DNA of 64,000 bases from Gemmataceae bacterium. GTDB taxonomy: Bacteria; Planctomycetota; Planctomycetia; Gemmatales; Gemmataceae. The notes beneath the pieces were generated by a model, which was given only the letters and a program-made list of their open reading frames with translations, had not been told where the DNA came from and searched no databases. The translations under genes and the position numbers were made by a program. The stretch's first letter is position 1. Each line of letters begins with the position of its first letter. Positions 35,745 through 45,380 of the stretch are shown here, one piece after another. The stretch lies in NCBI GenBank assembly GCA_003136315.1, contig PLDW01000088.1, positions 1 through 64,000 of the forward strand. Reading direction: 5' to 3'.

Positions 35745-35861
35745 TCACTTCCCGCAGGTCGGGCAAGTGGAATTGCTGGAGGAGCCGCGGGTACTCTTGC
35801 ACCCAGAAACCCCGCCGATGAGTGCAGCGGCCATCAAGAGACCGAGGAGCAGTTTCTGCAT
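35745..35861 (-). CDS. Very small lipoprotein
   Basis: The 38-aa product is MQKLLLGLLMAAALIGGVSG followed by CKSTRGSSSNSTCPTCGK. The charged start, hydrophobic core and GVSGC lipobox predict a lipidated exported peptide. It ends in a CPTC pair that could bind metal. AAGGGG lies 6 nt before the ATG. It is too short for the ORF track's own start, where it is buried in a longer frame. No function is known to me. Confidence 0.65.
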   Translation of the reverse strand: MQKLLLGLLMAAALIGGVSGCKSTRGSSSNSTCPTCGK

Positions 35862-36176
35862 GAGAGACCCCTTCCCTGGAAAGACCGTCGGTCTTGCCGA
35901 CCGCTCGATCGAATCGCCCACGGACATCGCAAGCGTAGGGGAAGTATCGGAGCACTTTTGGCTGAAGGTGACTGGAAGCCGAGCCGTACCTGACGATGGC
36001 TGGCCGGATCTCCAGATCCGATCGGATCGGCCGAATGTGCTTGAAGAACGGGCTCGGCGGATCGTCACGAACCGGGGAATTCCCGGCCGAACAACACACG
36101 TCCGCACCCAAACGGGGGCACGAAACGCTGCGGTGAGGCGACTTGAAAACCCAGGGCTCACGAAGTGCTCAGGCCG
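35862..36176. other. Intergenic region upstream of the lipoprotein gene
   Basis: No gene seen. A small perfect hairpin (CGGATCT-CC-AGATCCG) lies near 36004-36020, about 140 bp upstream of the lipoprotein start and about 160 bp beyond the pgi stop. Confidence 0.35.
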
Positions 36177-37682
36177 TCAGACCCCCTTGGCAGCGTCGCG
36201 AACTTCCCCCTTCGGCAGGTTGGGGGTGGCTTTGAGGTTCCGCATCACATTCGCCTTGTACGCCTCCACCCCCGGTTGGCCGTAGGGGTTGATTCCCATC
36301 AACCGGGCCTCCACCACCGTCGCCAGCATCAACATCTGAAGCAACTGTCCGATCGAGTGCTCGCTGAGGTGCGGAAGGACGATATCCGCGGTCGGCCTCG
36401 CTGCGTCCGAGTACGCCTCGTTCGTCCCTTTCACCGCTGCATCCAGGATGTCCGGGTAGTTCTTGCGGCTGAACTGATTCAGGTCGTCCTCGTTCCGGTC
36501 GGCCATTCCGATCTGGATCGGTGGGTGCTTGATCTGCTTGACCACCAGGTTGTTGATCACCTTGTCTCGGGTTCCGTCCTGGTGCTGCTGGCCACGGCTG
36601 TGCAGATCCCGCGTCTGGACCACTGTCAGCGGGGTCACGCCCCGGTTGATTTTCCCAAGCGACGCCGCCAGGAGTTGGTCGTACCACCAGCCGACCGACT
36701 CCAGCTTCTTCGACCAGACCGCCATCACCCGGGTCGTCTTCTTCAACTCCTCGGTCATCAAGTGGTTCACGGCTGCGTACTGAAGGACCGGGTTGCGGTC
36801 GAACGGTTCCTCCAGAAATCGCCGGGTCATGGCTGCAGCCCCGAGGAGCAACGCCCGGACATCGAGCCCCATGACTGCGGCTGGAAGGAGCCCGACCGGT
36901 GTGAACACACTGAACCGCCCGCCGATATCGTCGGGAATGGTCAGCAGGTCGTTGTCCGCGTACCCCTCAGCGCGACACAGGTCGCGGAGTTTCCCTTTCG
37001 CTCCCGTGATCGGGACGATCACATTTTTGAGCATCTCCGACTTCGGACCGTAGAATTTCGCCGCCTCGGCTTTCAGTGCGCGGTAGGCAGCGGCCGTCTC
37101 CAGCGTCCCACCTGACTTGCTCACCACCACCACGCCCCAGCGTTCCTCCATCATTTCCGGTTCGACACATGTATTCTCCAGGAGTTCAAACAGATCCTGG
37201 AGCGAGTCGTTGTCAACAGCGTTACCTTCAAAATACACTCGCGGCTTGCCCATTCGGAGCTTGGCCGGCATCTCGTTGTGGTAAGTGTGGCAAAGGGAGT
37301 CGAAGAGGGCTTTGGCCCCGAGATAGCTCCCGCCGATCCCGAGGATCACGACCCGGTCGACATTCTCTTTCAGTCGATTGGCGATCCGGAGGATCTTGCC
37401 GAGATCACTAGCATCTTGCTTGCGACGAAACCCATCGAGTAACTTTTGGGGCAGGTCGATGAAGCCGGGCAGGAGTGGCTGGTCCTTGGGCAGAACATTC
37501 ACAAACTCCCGCTCAGCCGCCACCCGTCCGCGGATCGTCATGGCCCACTGCTTCACGGCCTCGACCCGGTCCGGGTTGAGGAAGTGCTGAGCCTGGAGTT
37601 CCGCAAGTGGGGTCCAGGAGTCGTGCGGCCGGGACAGCAACCGCTGGTACTGGTACTCGATATTCTCGTCGGGCAGTTGCAT
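36177..37682 (-). CDS. pgi: Glucose-6-phosphate isomerase
   Basis: The 501-aa enzyme converts glucose-6-phosphate and fructose-6-phosphate in the cytoplasm. The signatures are GIGGSYLGAKALFDSL, VVVSKSGGTLETAAA (phosphate-binding SIS loop), GGRFSVFTPVGLLPAAVMGLD, QHQDGTRDKV with the active-site His, and the C-terminal SEHSIGQLLQML...NPYGQPGVEAYK with the catalytic Lys. The length is closer to the shorter bacterial forms. It reads away from the phosphoglycerate mutase gene across a 165-bp gap, so two glycolytic genes share a divergent control region. Confidence 0.92.
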   Translation of the reverse strand: MQLPDENIEYQYQRLLSRPHDSWTPLAELQAQHFLNPDRVEAVKQWAMTIRGRVAAEREFVNVLPKDQPLLPGFIDLPQKLLDGFRRKQDASDLGKILRIANRLKENVDRVVILGIGGSYLGAKALFDSLCHTYHNEMPAKLRMGKPRVYFEGNAVDNDSLQDLFELLENTCVEPEMMEERWGVVVVSKSGGTLETAAAYRALKAEAAKFYGPKSEMLKNVIVPITGAKGKLRDLCRAEGYADNDLLTIPDDIGGRFSVFTPVGLLPAAVMGLDVRALLLGAAAMTRRFLEEPFDRNPVLQYAAVNHLMTEELKKTTRVMAVWSKKLESVGWWYDQLLAASLGKINRGVTPLTVVQTRDLHSRGQQHQDGTRDKVINNLVVKQIKHPPIQIGMADRNEDDLNQFSRKNYPDILDAAVKGTNEAYSDAARPTADIVLPHLSEHSIGQLLQMLMLATVVEARLMGINPYGQPGVEAYKANVMRNLKATPNLPKGEVRDAAKGV

Positions 37683-37847
37683 AATGTGATCCCTGGTCGC
37701 TCGTCCCCGCTCCTTCGCCTTGTGCTGCGGCCCGCCCCCCCGGAATTGGTGGGGCGTGGGAAAAGGCCACAGGTCAAGGACTACGGGCTAAAGACGAATC
37801 CTGGAAATACTGTACGTCATACTCGCCGGGCAGTAAACTCTAACCCC

Positions 37848-39053
37848 ATGAACATCCACGAGCTGATTCAGGAACTGCGTGAACCTGCGGACTCGAAAAT
37901 CGTCCTGCTGGTCGCCGATGGCCTCGGCGGGTTGCCGCTGGAATCAGGCGGAAAAACCGAACTGGAAACCGCCTCGACCCCGAATCTGGACGCCGTCGCA
38001 CGGGACGGCGTGACCGGGCTGAGCATCCCCGTTCTTCCCGGAATCACTCCTGGGAGCGGGCCGGGGCACCTGGCCCTGTTTGGCTACGACCCGCTCGAAT
38101 ACCGGATTGGCCGCGGCATCCTGGAGGCCCTCGGAATCAACTTCGCCGTCGGTCCGAAGGACGTGGCGATCCGCGGGAATTTCTGCACCCTCGGGGATGA
38201 CGGAACGATCACCGACCGCCGGGCTGGCCGACCCAGTAACGAGAAGAATGCCGCCGCTGTGGCGAAACTCCGGAAAATCCAGATCCCCGGAGTGGAGCTG
38301 TTTGTCGAACCGGTTCGGGAACACCGGTTCGTGGTCGTGATCCGCGGCGACGACCTCGGTGATCGGGTCAACGACACCGACCCCCAAACGGTCGGGGTCC
38401 ACCCGCTCAAAGCCGAAGGGGCAGACTCTGCGTCCCGCACAACCGCCAGTGCCGTGAACCAGTTCGTCGCACGGGCGGTGGAGGTTCTCAAGGACGAGGG
38501 GCCGACAAATGGGATCACGTTGCGGGGGTTCGCGCGGTTCCCGAAGATCGCGAAATTTGAAGAGGTGTACGGACTGAAAGCCGCCGCGATCGCTGTCTAC
38601 CCGATGTACAAGGGGCTGGCCCGACTGGTCGGGATGGACATTCTGGAGCCGGGGACGACGCTCAAGGGGCAGGTGGAGACGCTCAAGAAGGTCTGGCGCG
38701 ACTATGACTTCTTTTTCTTGCACTACAAGTACACGGATAGCACCGGGGAAGACGGAAACTTCCCGGGGAAGGTGCAGATGATCGAGAAGTTGGATGGGAT
38801 CATCCCGGACATCCAGGCTCTGGGGCCGGACGTGTTGATTGTCACCGGGGACCACTCGACCCCGAGCAAGATGAAATCGCACTCGTGGCACCCTGTCCCG
38901 ACGGTCCTACTCGCGGACACCTGCCGGACAGACGACGTGGAGGAGTTCAACGAGAGCGCCTGTTTGCGAGGCGGCCTGGGTCAGTTCCAGGCCCAGCACC
39001 TGATGCTCCTGGCAATGGCCCACGCCGGGCGGCTCGGCAAATACGGGGCGTGA
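37848..39053 (+). CDS. apgM: 2,3-bisphosphoglycerate-independent phosphoglycerate mutase, archaeal type
   Basis: A 401-aa alkaline-phosphatase-superfamily enzyme. LLVADGLGGLP gives a metal Asp, and PGITPGSGPGHLALFGYDP holds the phosphorylated Ser. HYKYTDSTGEDGNF and VTGDHSTPSKMKSHSWHPVP supply further metal ligands. It interconverts 3- and 2-phosphoglycerate. I start at ATG 37848 because the protein aligns from there; the ORF track begins 134 codons earlier. No Shine-Dalgarno is seen, but TAAACT lies 8 nt upstream, which would suit a leaderless transcript. Confidence 0.88.
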   Translation: MNIHELIQELREPADSKIVLLVADGLGGLPLESGGKTELETASTPNLDAVARDGVTGLSIPVLPGITPGSGPGHLALFGYDPLEYRIGRGILEALGINFAVGPKDVAIRGNFCTLGDDGTITDRRAGRPSNEKNAAAVAKLRKIQIPGVELFVEPVREHRFVVVIRGDDLGDRVNDTDPQTVGVHPLKAEGADSASRTTASAVNQFVARAVEVLKDEGPTNGITLRGFARFPKIAKFEEVYGLKAAAIAVYPMYKGLARLVGMDILEPGTTLKGQVETLKKVWRDYDFFFLHYKYTDSTGEDGNFPGKVQMIEKLDGIIPDIQALGPDVLIVTGDHSTPSKMKSHSWHPVPTVLLADTCRTDDVEEFNESACLRGGLGQFQAQHLMLLAMAHAGRLGKYGA

Positions 39054-39135
39054 ACCCATCCCAGGCCATCCGTTTCCAGCCAGGATCGTTCCAACCCAAA
39101 CCGTGTCTCTCGGCTTCTTCCAGCGACATTGACGC

Positions 39136-39234
39136 ATGGGCCACTTCGTCTACCGCGACCGCACCCTCTTCTGCGAAGACGCGCCTCTGAGTTGGCCACG
39201 GGGTACGCGGGAGGAAAGGGGGTTTATAAGATGA
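39136..39234 (+). pseudogene. Truncated duplicate of the lysA 5' end
   Basis: MGHFVYRDRTLFCED is the first 15 codons of lysA with one amino-acid change; after that the frame runs into unrelated sequence and stops. Positions 39130-39180 match 39990-40040 at 49 of 51 bases. The two copies are 860 bp apart, with two small genes in between. Confidence 0.85.
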
Positions 39235-39259
39235 ACGCATGTCCCGCAGGAGTCGCGCC

Positions 39260-39568
39260 ATGATCGTGACCAAGCCCGAAACCCTGCTCACTATCACTGA
39301 ACACGAAGCCACTCCGGAAGAACGGGCGAGAAACCTGGCGAGACTCGAGGAATTCCGGAAGAACGTCGAGTGGTTCGGGGCTCATGCCACGGAACTCCGC
39401 AACGCTCACGCGGGCCTCTTCGTCTGCATCTTGGGCCAGGAGGCATTCGTCGGGGACGACCCGGTCGAGGTTGTGGCACGGGCAAAAGCGGCGCACCCCG
39501 CGAGCCCGGGCGGGTCGTTCACCATCCGACTCTCCATCCATGAAGGGCCAAAGATTTATGCGGCTTGA
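39260..39568 (+). CDS. DUF5678-like small protein
   Basis: A 102-aa protein. Its C-terminal half (RNAHAGLFVCILGQEAFVGDDPVEVVARAKAAHP) matches the DUF5678 pattern, in which a short beta-hairpin followed by an acidic turn and helix recurs next to aspartic-protease genes. CAGGAG lies 7 nt before the ATG at 39260. Its stop overlaps the start of the next gene by 11 nt, so the two are probably translated together. Confidence 0.6.
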   Translation: MIVTKPETLLTITEHEATPEERARNLARLEEFRKNVEWFGAHATELRNAHAGLFVCILGQEAFVGDDPVEVVARAKAAHPASPGGSFTIRLSIHEGPKIYAA

Positions 39569-39992
39569 GGGCACCTGGGCAATTGATGCCGCTGGAGTCT
39601 CCTGGCCTGTCATCACGGCCGAAGTGCAGGGGGCTGGCGGGGCGTGGATCGAGTGCGAATTCCTCCTCGACACTGGTGCCGAGATCACGGTCATCGCCGC
39701 GAACATTTTCCACCAACTCAGGCTGCCCAGCCTTCCGTCATCGCACGGGCTCCAAGGAGTTGGAGGGACGGTCGGATCGGTGCGAGTCGACACAGTGATC
39801 CGGTTTACCCAGCCCGACGGCACTCATGCGACCGTCCGGAGCCAATTCCACGCTGCACCAGTGCCGGGTACAGTTGAGATGTCCCTCCTGGGGCGAGACA
39901 TCCTCGGGAATTTCGCAGTGATCGTGGACCGGCCCGGGAAGACCATTTGTCTATTGCACGGCAAGCACCGTTATGTCATTCAGGAAACCTGA
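39558..39992 (+). CDS. Retropepsin-like aspartic protease
   Basis: The 144-aa protein has the single-domain aspartic protease signature FLLDTGAEITVIAANIF and later EMSLLGRDILGNFAVIVD, the ALLG-D-like second motif. It should act as a homodimer, each chain giving one catalytic Asp. No signal peptide. It overlaps the DUF5678 gene by 11 nt and its stop is 3 nt before the lysA ATG. The pair lies between the duplicated lysA ends, so it may have arrived as a unit. The start could also be ATG 39540. Confidence 0.75.
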   Translation: MRLEGTWAIDAAGVSWPVITAEVQGAGGAWIECEFLLDTGAEITVIAANIFHQLRLPSLPSSHGLQGVGGTVGSVRVDTVIRFTQPDGTHATVRSQFHAAPVPGTVEMSLLGRDILGNFAVIVDRPGKTICLLHGKHRYVIQET

Positions 39993-39995
39993 CGC

Positions 39996-41285
39996 ATGGA
40001 CCACTTCGTCTACCGCGACCGCACTCTCTTCTGCGAAGACCTTCCCATTCCCGAACTCGCTGCCGAGTACGGGACGCCGCTGTACGTCTACAGCCAGGCC
40101 GCCCTGCTGGGGCAACTCACCGAGATCCAGACAGCGTTCGCTCCGGCGAACCCGATTGTCTGCTACAGCGTAAAGACCAATGGGAACCTGTCACTCTGCA
40201 AGCTCATGGCCGAGCACGGGTCGGGATTCGATGTCACCTCCGGCGGCGAGTTGTACCGTGCCCTCCGGGCCGGATCGAAGGGATCGAAAATCGTCTTCGC
40301 TGGCGTCGGGAAAACCGATGCCGAGATGGCCTATGGCCTGGAAAATGGCGTCTTCCTCTTCAATGTCGAAAGCGAGGGTGAATTACACGCCCTTGGGTCG
40401 GTTGCGAAGTCTCTGGGTGTGAAAGCCCCGGTGGCACTCCGGGTCAACCCGGACCTCCCACCCAAGACCCACGTCAAAACCGACACATCCGTGAAAGGCG
40501 TCAAATTCGGACTCGATATCGAAACTGTCGTCGATGTCGCCAAGTCCGTGGTTGGACACCCGGGACTGGCGGTCGTTGGGCTCCACATGCACCTCGGCTC
40601 GCCCATTCTGAAGGCCGATCCCTACCGCGCAGGCGCTGACAAAGCGGTCACACTGATCCGGGCGTTCCGTACACAGGGTCACGACATCAAATACCTGAAC
40701 ATGGGTGGCGGGTTCGGCATCCATTACCGGAAGCAGGAAGCTCTTCCAGCGGCAGCGTTTGCCGAGGTGATCCTCCCGGCAGTGGAGGAAACGGGCTGTC
40801 AACTGGTTCTCGAACCTGGCCGCTTCATCGTCGGGAACTCGGGTATCCTCGTCAGCCGGGTGGTGTTCACCAAGGGTACAGGCGGCAAGCACTACATCAT
40901 CCAGGATGCCGCCATGAATGACCTCATCCGCCCCACCCTGTACGACTCGTTCCATCGAATCTGGCCGGTCGCCCCCGGACCCGATATTACCGAATGGCCG
41001 GACGACTGTGAGGCGGCGATCCCCGGGACATATCCCCAGGACGTGGTGGGTCCGGTGTGCGAGTCCGGAGACTTTCTGGCCAAGGGCCGGAACCTGCCAC
41101 CCCTGACCCGTGGCGACCTGCTTGCCACCTTCAGTGCTGGGGCATACGGCATGGCGATGGCAAGCAACTACAACAGCCGACTCCGTGCGGCGGAAGTACT
41201 CGTTACAGGCCGCACGCACCGATTGATCCGCCGCCGGGAGACGTTCCGAGACCTTGTCGCGTGTGAAGAGGATTGCTTAACCTGA
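39996..41285 (+). CDS. lysA: Diaminopimelate decarboxylase
   Basis: The 429-aa PLP enzyme (fold type III) makes lysine from meso-diaminopimelate. K60 in CYSVKTN is the PLP lysine, FDVTSGGELYRAL and HMHLGS follow, then GGGFGIHY, the phosphate-binding EPGRFIVGNSG, and the C-terminal VVGPVCESGD...GAYGMAMASNYNSR. It is full length and looks intact. Its ribosome binding site (AGGA near 39983) now lies inside the protease gene, because the native upstream sequence seems to be left at the truncated duplicate at 39136. Expression is therefore likely coupled to the protease gene. Confidence 0.92.
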   Translation: MDHFVYRDRTLFCEDLPIPELAAEYGTPLYVYSQAALLGQLTEIQTAFAPANPIVCYSVKTNGNLSLCKLMAEHGSGFDVTSGGELYRALRAGSKGSKIVFAGVGKTDAEMAYGLENGVFLFNVESEGELHALGSVAKSLGVKAPVALRVNPDLPPKTHVKTDTSVKGVKFGLDIETVVDVAKSVVGHPGLAVVGLHMHLGSPILKADPYRAGADKAVTLIRAFRTQGHDIKYLNMGGGFGIHYRKQEALPAAAFAEVILPAVEETGCQLVLEPGRFIVGNSGILVSRVVFTKGTGGKHYIIQDAAMNDLIRPTLYDSFHRIWPVAPGPDITEWPDDCEAAIPGTYPQDVVGPVCESGDFLAKGRNLPPLTRGDLLATFSAGAYGMAMASNYNSRLRAAEVLVTGRTHRLIRRRETFRDLVACEEDCLT

Positions 41286-41380
41286 ACCGCCGCGCCAAAA
41301 TCGACATAAGAGTGCCCGACCGCCGCCCTGGGCGGGCATCCCACATTGGATCCCATGATCGGCACCAAGAGGACACCCTG

Positions 41381-44308
41381 GTGAGAACCATCCTGTTTCC
41401 CGGAGTGCTCGCCCCCCGGCAGCGTTGGCTCCTCGGGTGCTTGGGGTTCGGGCTGGCACTTGTCATAGTTGTGGCGAACAGCCTACCTGCTGCTGCTCAG
41501 GAGGCGCAGAAGGGGCCACCGCCCAAACCTCAGGAAGTGTTCCAACAAGTCCGGTTACTCATTACGGAGGGGAAGTACGACCTCGCTGCGGTCTTCCTCC
41601 AGGCGTTCGTCGACAGTCCCCGCACCGACGACGATGTGTTCGAGTTGGAGAAGCGTTACGGGACCACCACATTTGTCCAACTTCGGACCATTCCAAAATG
41701 GTCCGACGACATCAAAACCGAGAAGCAAGCTCGGGCAAATACTGAGATCATCGTCAAGTGGGCGACCGAGGCGATCGACAAAGTCCTCAAAAACCCGACT
41801 CGGGTTCAAAAGTACATTCGCAACCTCGGGGCCACCTACGAAGAGAGACAGTACGCGGAGGTGGAACTCCGCCGCACCAGCGATTTCGCCGTCCCCTTCA
41901 TGGCCGAATCGTTCCGCAAGAACCTCGACCCGAAGATCTCGGCAGCGATCCTCGGGACAATTCCCACCCAGGATCATGCATCCGTCGCTGCGTGGCTGGC
42001 CGCACTCGACGGATTGACCCCCGAACAGCAATTCACGGTGATCGCCGCTATCGTCTCCAGGCCGGACGTGTTGTTACTCCTGAACAAGGCACAGACCGAC
42101 TTCGTTCCGTACTTATTGTGGGTTGCTGGCTCTCCTTCAAGCCCGCCGGCCTTTCGGACATTCGCCACTGAGCAACTGCGGATTCTTCTTCCCGGAGCCA
42201 GGAAACTTCCTCCGGAAGCCGTACTCGTTGTCGCCGCGAGGGTTTACGCGGAACAGAGGGCGGTCTACGCCGACGCAGCCGTTAACCCAGACGGGCGGCC
42301 AACGACCGTTCCAGTGTGGATCTGGACGAGTGCCGACGAGAAACTCGTGAAGCAGCCAGTCGTTCCCGCCAGTCAAGCTGACGAATATTTCGGCCTGCGT
42401 TACGCCCGGTGGGCTCTGGAGATCCGGCCCGATTACGAACCAGCCCAGGTACTCGTGATCACGATTGCTACGGAACGGGCAATGGACCGTGGCAAATTTG
42501 GAGATCTGGCCCGGACCGACCCGGCTGTCTACCAGATGCTCGCGACCGCTCCGACCACGGTTCTCACCGACCTGCTTGCCCGGGCGCTCGTCGAGAAGCG
42601 TACGGGTCTGACACTCGCGCTCACCCAGGCAATCGGGGACAGGGCCGAGAAAGCTCCAGCGAGTGCTCCGGATGGGAAACTGTCGCTGCTGGCACGCGGC
42701 CTGGACTACCCAGACCCGCGGGTGCAACTCGCTGCCGCCCACGCCCTCCTCCGAGCCGCTGTCCCGGTGGATCCGAGTCTCAAAATCCGCGTGATCGAAG
42801 TGCTCAGGCGAGCCGCCGCAGCCGACCCCGGAGTTCCCAGCGGAGCCAAGGGGCAGGCCCTCGTCACCGACCCGAATCGACAGCGGGCCGACGCTTCCGG
42901 CGCACTCCTCCGTGGGCTCGGCTACGATGTCGAATTATTCGCCAATGGCCGCGACCTGCTCCGACGAGTCGCTCGGGCCTCCGACTTTGACCTGATTCTG
43001 ATTGACCATCACGTACCCAACCCGGAACTCCCTGACCTCATGGCCCAACTCCAGGCCAACGTCAACACGGCTCGCCGACCGATCATGGTTGTCGCCTCCA
43101 CTGATAACCCTATCCCACCTAGCCTCGACCAGCTCCTCCTCCGCGTGGCAGTTCTCATCGCAGCAACTGAGAGCGATCCAATTGTGATGCCTACCCCGTT
43201 CGTCCCGAACCTCCGACAACCACCCGAAACCCGGGATTCCGAACGTGCGGCGGTGCAGACTCAGCGCGACAACATCTTCCGATCGACCGCTCAGGTCCGG
43301 ATCGACCGACTCCAGCGCGTCGTTGACACTGCCGGACTTGCGTTGACCTCCGATCAGACCTTCCAGCTTCAACTCAGGATCGAACAGGTCACCTACGCAG
43401 CACTTGCAGCCGAGTACCCACTTACTGCCGAGTCGGCACCGCGCACATTCGAGCACGTCGCCCAGCTCCAGAAACAGCTCAGGACCCAACCCTCGGTCCC
43501 AGCTTACACCCGCCGCCTGGGAATCGACCACCTGATGAAAGTGATCGAACGCCTCGAAATCGATGTCGCGAAGGTGAAATACTCTCAGGACAGGTACGAC
43601 GCCCTCCAGAGCCGAGTCGATGCCGAGGCCCTGGGGTTGGTTGTCCAGTCCCCACGCGACCCGTTCATTGAGGCTCGTGTGGCAAGGCTGGTCCGGTCGA
43701 TCCCCGGGGTTCGGGTGATCCCAGAACCCTACTCCAGGGCATGGTTTGAGGCGGACGTGAATGCTGCGTTTGCTGATCCAGCCGACCGGCCTCGCGACCC
43801 GATTGAGAAAAAAGCCGCTGCGAAACTCGCGGTCGGGCTATTGGCCAAGATGGCAACCGGGGAAATACCGGGCTTTGATGTGAAGTCCGCTGCTCCGGAA
43901 CTCATTGCTGCTCTGCGGGTCGATGATCTCACAGACCCTGCACTCCAGGGGGCTGCCCGCCTCCCCTCCGCCGAGGCCCAGCAAGCTCTGATCACTCTGG
44001 CCCTGACCGTTGGTCGCCCCCTTCCCTTCCGTATCAGGGCTGCCGATGCTGCCATCCGTCACGTTCAGGCGAACGGAAAACTGACACCCGATTCCCTGGC
44101 AGGACCGATCGCCACCCAGTCAGGTGCAGAACCCGACCCTGAACTTCGTGGGAAGTTCGGAGTTCTCAAGGGTTTACTGGTGCCGGCTCCGGCAGACTAC
44201 CTCAACAGTCTGAAGACCTATTCCCCACCCTTAATCCCCCCGGCTGCCCCGATGCCCAAGGACGGTGTGGTTCCACCTGCTGGCAAGCCTGAGGAACCCA
44301 AGTCGTAA
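41381..44308 (+). CDS. Large exported helical-repeat protein with an embedded receiver-like domain
   Basis: A signal peptide (RQRWLLGCLGFGLALVIVVANSLPAAAQ) is followed by ~975 residues rich in helical repeats. The middle (about residues 500-600) reads ALVTDPNRQRADASGALLRGLGYDVELFANGRDLL...DFDLILIDHHVPNP...RPIMVVAS. This follows a response-regulator receiver domain strand by strand and keeps the phosphoacceptor-like Asp in LILID. A receiver domain outside the cytoplasm would have no phosphate donor, so it is probably structural. The GTG at 41381 has AAGAGGA 7 nt upstream. An intrinsic terminator follows at 44347. Confidence 0.7.
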   Translation: MRTILFPGVLAPRQRWLLGCLGFGLALVIVVANSLPAAAQEAQKGPPPKPQEVFQQVRLLITEGKYDLAAVFLQAFVDSPRTDDDVFELEKRYGTTTFVQLRTIPKWSDDIKTEKQARANTEIIVKWATEAIDKVLKNPTRVQKYIRNLGATYEERQYAEVELRRTSDFAVPFMAESFRKNLDPKISAAILGTIPTQDHASVAAWLAALDGLTPEQQFTVIAAIVSRPDVLLLLNKAQTDFVPYLLWVAGSPSSPPAFRTFATEQLRILLPGARKLPPEAVLVVAARVYAEQRAVYADAAVNPDGRPTTVPVWIWTSADEKLVKQPVVPASQADEYFGLRYARWALEIRPDYEPAQVLVITIATERAMDRGKFGDLARTDPAVYQMLATAPTTVLTDLLARALVEKRTGLTLALTQAIGDRAEKAPASAPDGKLSLLARGLDYPDPRVQLAAAHALLRAAVPVDPSLKIRVIEVLRRAAAADPGVPSGAKGQALVTDPNRQRADASGALLRGLGYDVELFANGRDLLRRVARASDFDLILIDHHVPNPELPDLMAQLQANVNTARRPIMVVASTDNPIPPSLDQLLLRVAVLIAATESDPIVMPTPFVPNLRQPPETRDSERAAVQTQRDNIFRSTAQVRIDRLQRVVDTAGLALTSDQTFQLQLRIEQVTYAALAAEYPLTAESAPRTFEHVAQLQKQLRTQPSVPAYTRRLGIDHLMKVIERLEIDVAKVKYSQDRYDALQSRVDAEALGLVVQSPRDPFIEARVARLVRSIPGVRVIPEPYSRAWFEADVNAAFADPADRPRDPIEKKAAAKLAVGLLAKMATGEIPGFDVKSAAPELIAALRVDDLTDPALQGAARLPSAEAQQALITLALTVGRPLPFRIRAADAAIRHVQANGKLTPDSLAGPIATQSGAEPDPELRGKFGVLKGLLVPAPADYLNSLKTYSPPLIPPAAPMPKDGVVPPAGKPEEPKS

Positions 44309-44346
44309 TAAGTCAACAACTTCCATCGAGTGCAATGACACCATTC

Positions 44347-44373
44347 AAGCCCACGAAGTCCGTGGGCTTTTTT
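44347..44373 (+). terminator. Intrinsic terminator
   Basis: AAGCCCACG-AAGTC-CGTGGGCTT followed by a run of six T (44368-44373): the classic hairpin plus U-tract at the end of the lysA/exported-protein cluster. Confidence 0.85.
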
Positions 44374-44458
44374 CGTCAACCTCCTGCGCAAGCCACGCCA
44401 GGTCGATCGTTCAAGGGGTGAACCCGGCGGGATTCACCGGGATATCGAGGGTGATTTC

Positions 44459-45241
44459 ATGACCCAGTACTCCACACACTCGTTTGGCCAGCCCTCACTC
44501 ACCGACCTCATGGTCCGGTTCCTCGCGACTCGCTCAGACGCCGCCTCCGGGGCAGCAGTCGAGCCCGCCGAGTGCGAGGTCGAGCCCTACGAAGTGGCCG
44601 CAGGCTTCCGGGTCGATCCACGAGCAACCTGGACCGACGCGATTGCCCCGCTCGCGACTGGCCCAAGCCCAGTTCCGGCCGAATGGTCCTCACTCGTCAG
44701 CCAACCGATGGTCGCCTTCGCAGTCCCCTTGGCGGCCGGAAATTACCCCCAGAGGGTGAAGGATCTTCACCCGCTTCTGACCCGATTCGTGCCATCCGAC
44801 CTGCGACCCTCCGGTGGGGAACTCCCCGTCCTCGGGCTGAGCGGGCTGCGCACCTGGATCGTGCGTGAGGCGAAAAAGCCACAAGCGACCGCCACATTGT
44901 TGGCGGCTGGGGTCGCTCGACTCCTCGGTGAGGTTGATTGGGCCGCGGGGCTTCTGGCCGATGCTGAGAGCCGATGCACAGGCGACCTCCGGGCCACCTG
45001 GGAGAACGAGCACGCCGCACTCCTCTGGCAGCGGGGCGAGGGAACTGCCGCTCTTGCCGCCTGGGAAGCAATGGCCGAATCCCCTCGTGTCCTGTTCAAT
45101 CGCGGGATGGCACTTCTGTTCCTCGCAAAGCCGGCCGAAGCCCGGTCCGCTTTGATGGGTGCTGTCGAGAGCCTGCCGGAATCCAGCGGCTGGACCGAAC
45201 TCGCCCGACTCTACCTGGCGGTTGCCGAAATCCACGGTTGA
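44459..45241 (+). CDS. Hypothetical TPR-like protein
   Basis: A 260-aa protein. The first half (residues 1-120) is unassigned; the second half is alpha-helical with TPR-like spacing (ARLLGEVDWAAGLLADAESR, WENEHAALLWQRGEGTAALAAWEAM, LFNRGMALLFLAKPAEARSALMGAV). No signal peptide or catalytic motif is seen. GAGGGTG lies upstream of the ATG. It starts just after the terminator, so it is its own unit. Confidence 0.6.
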   Translation: MTQYSTHSFGQPSLTDLMVRFLATRSDAASGAAVEPAECEVEPYEVAAGFRVDPRATWTDAIAPLATGPSPVPAEWSSLVSQPMVAFAVPLAAGNYPQRVKDLHPLLTRFVPSDLRPSGGELPVLGLSGLRTWIVREAKKPQATATLLAAGVARLLGEVDWAAGLLADAESRCTGDLRATWENEHAALLWQRGEGTAALAAWEAMAESPRVLFNRGMALLFLAKPAEARSALMGAVESLPESSGWTELARLYLAVAEIHG

Positions 45242-45380
45242 GCCGTCTGCGGAGCTGCTTCTGAGTGCCCTCTCCCGGCCCAATCCCCGGTTCACTGGAG
45301 GGTGGGTCGTTTCGTTTTCCAGCCTGAACTGAGTCTTGCCTCAGGCAGACGCCAGGAAATGGCCTACCACGATCATGCAG

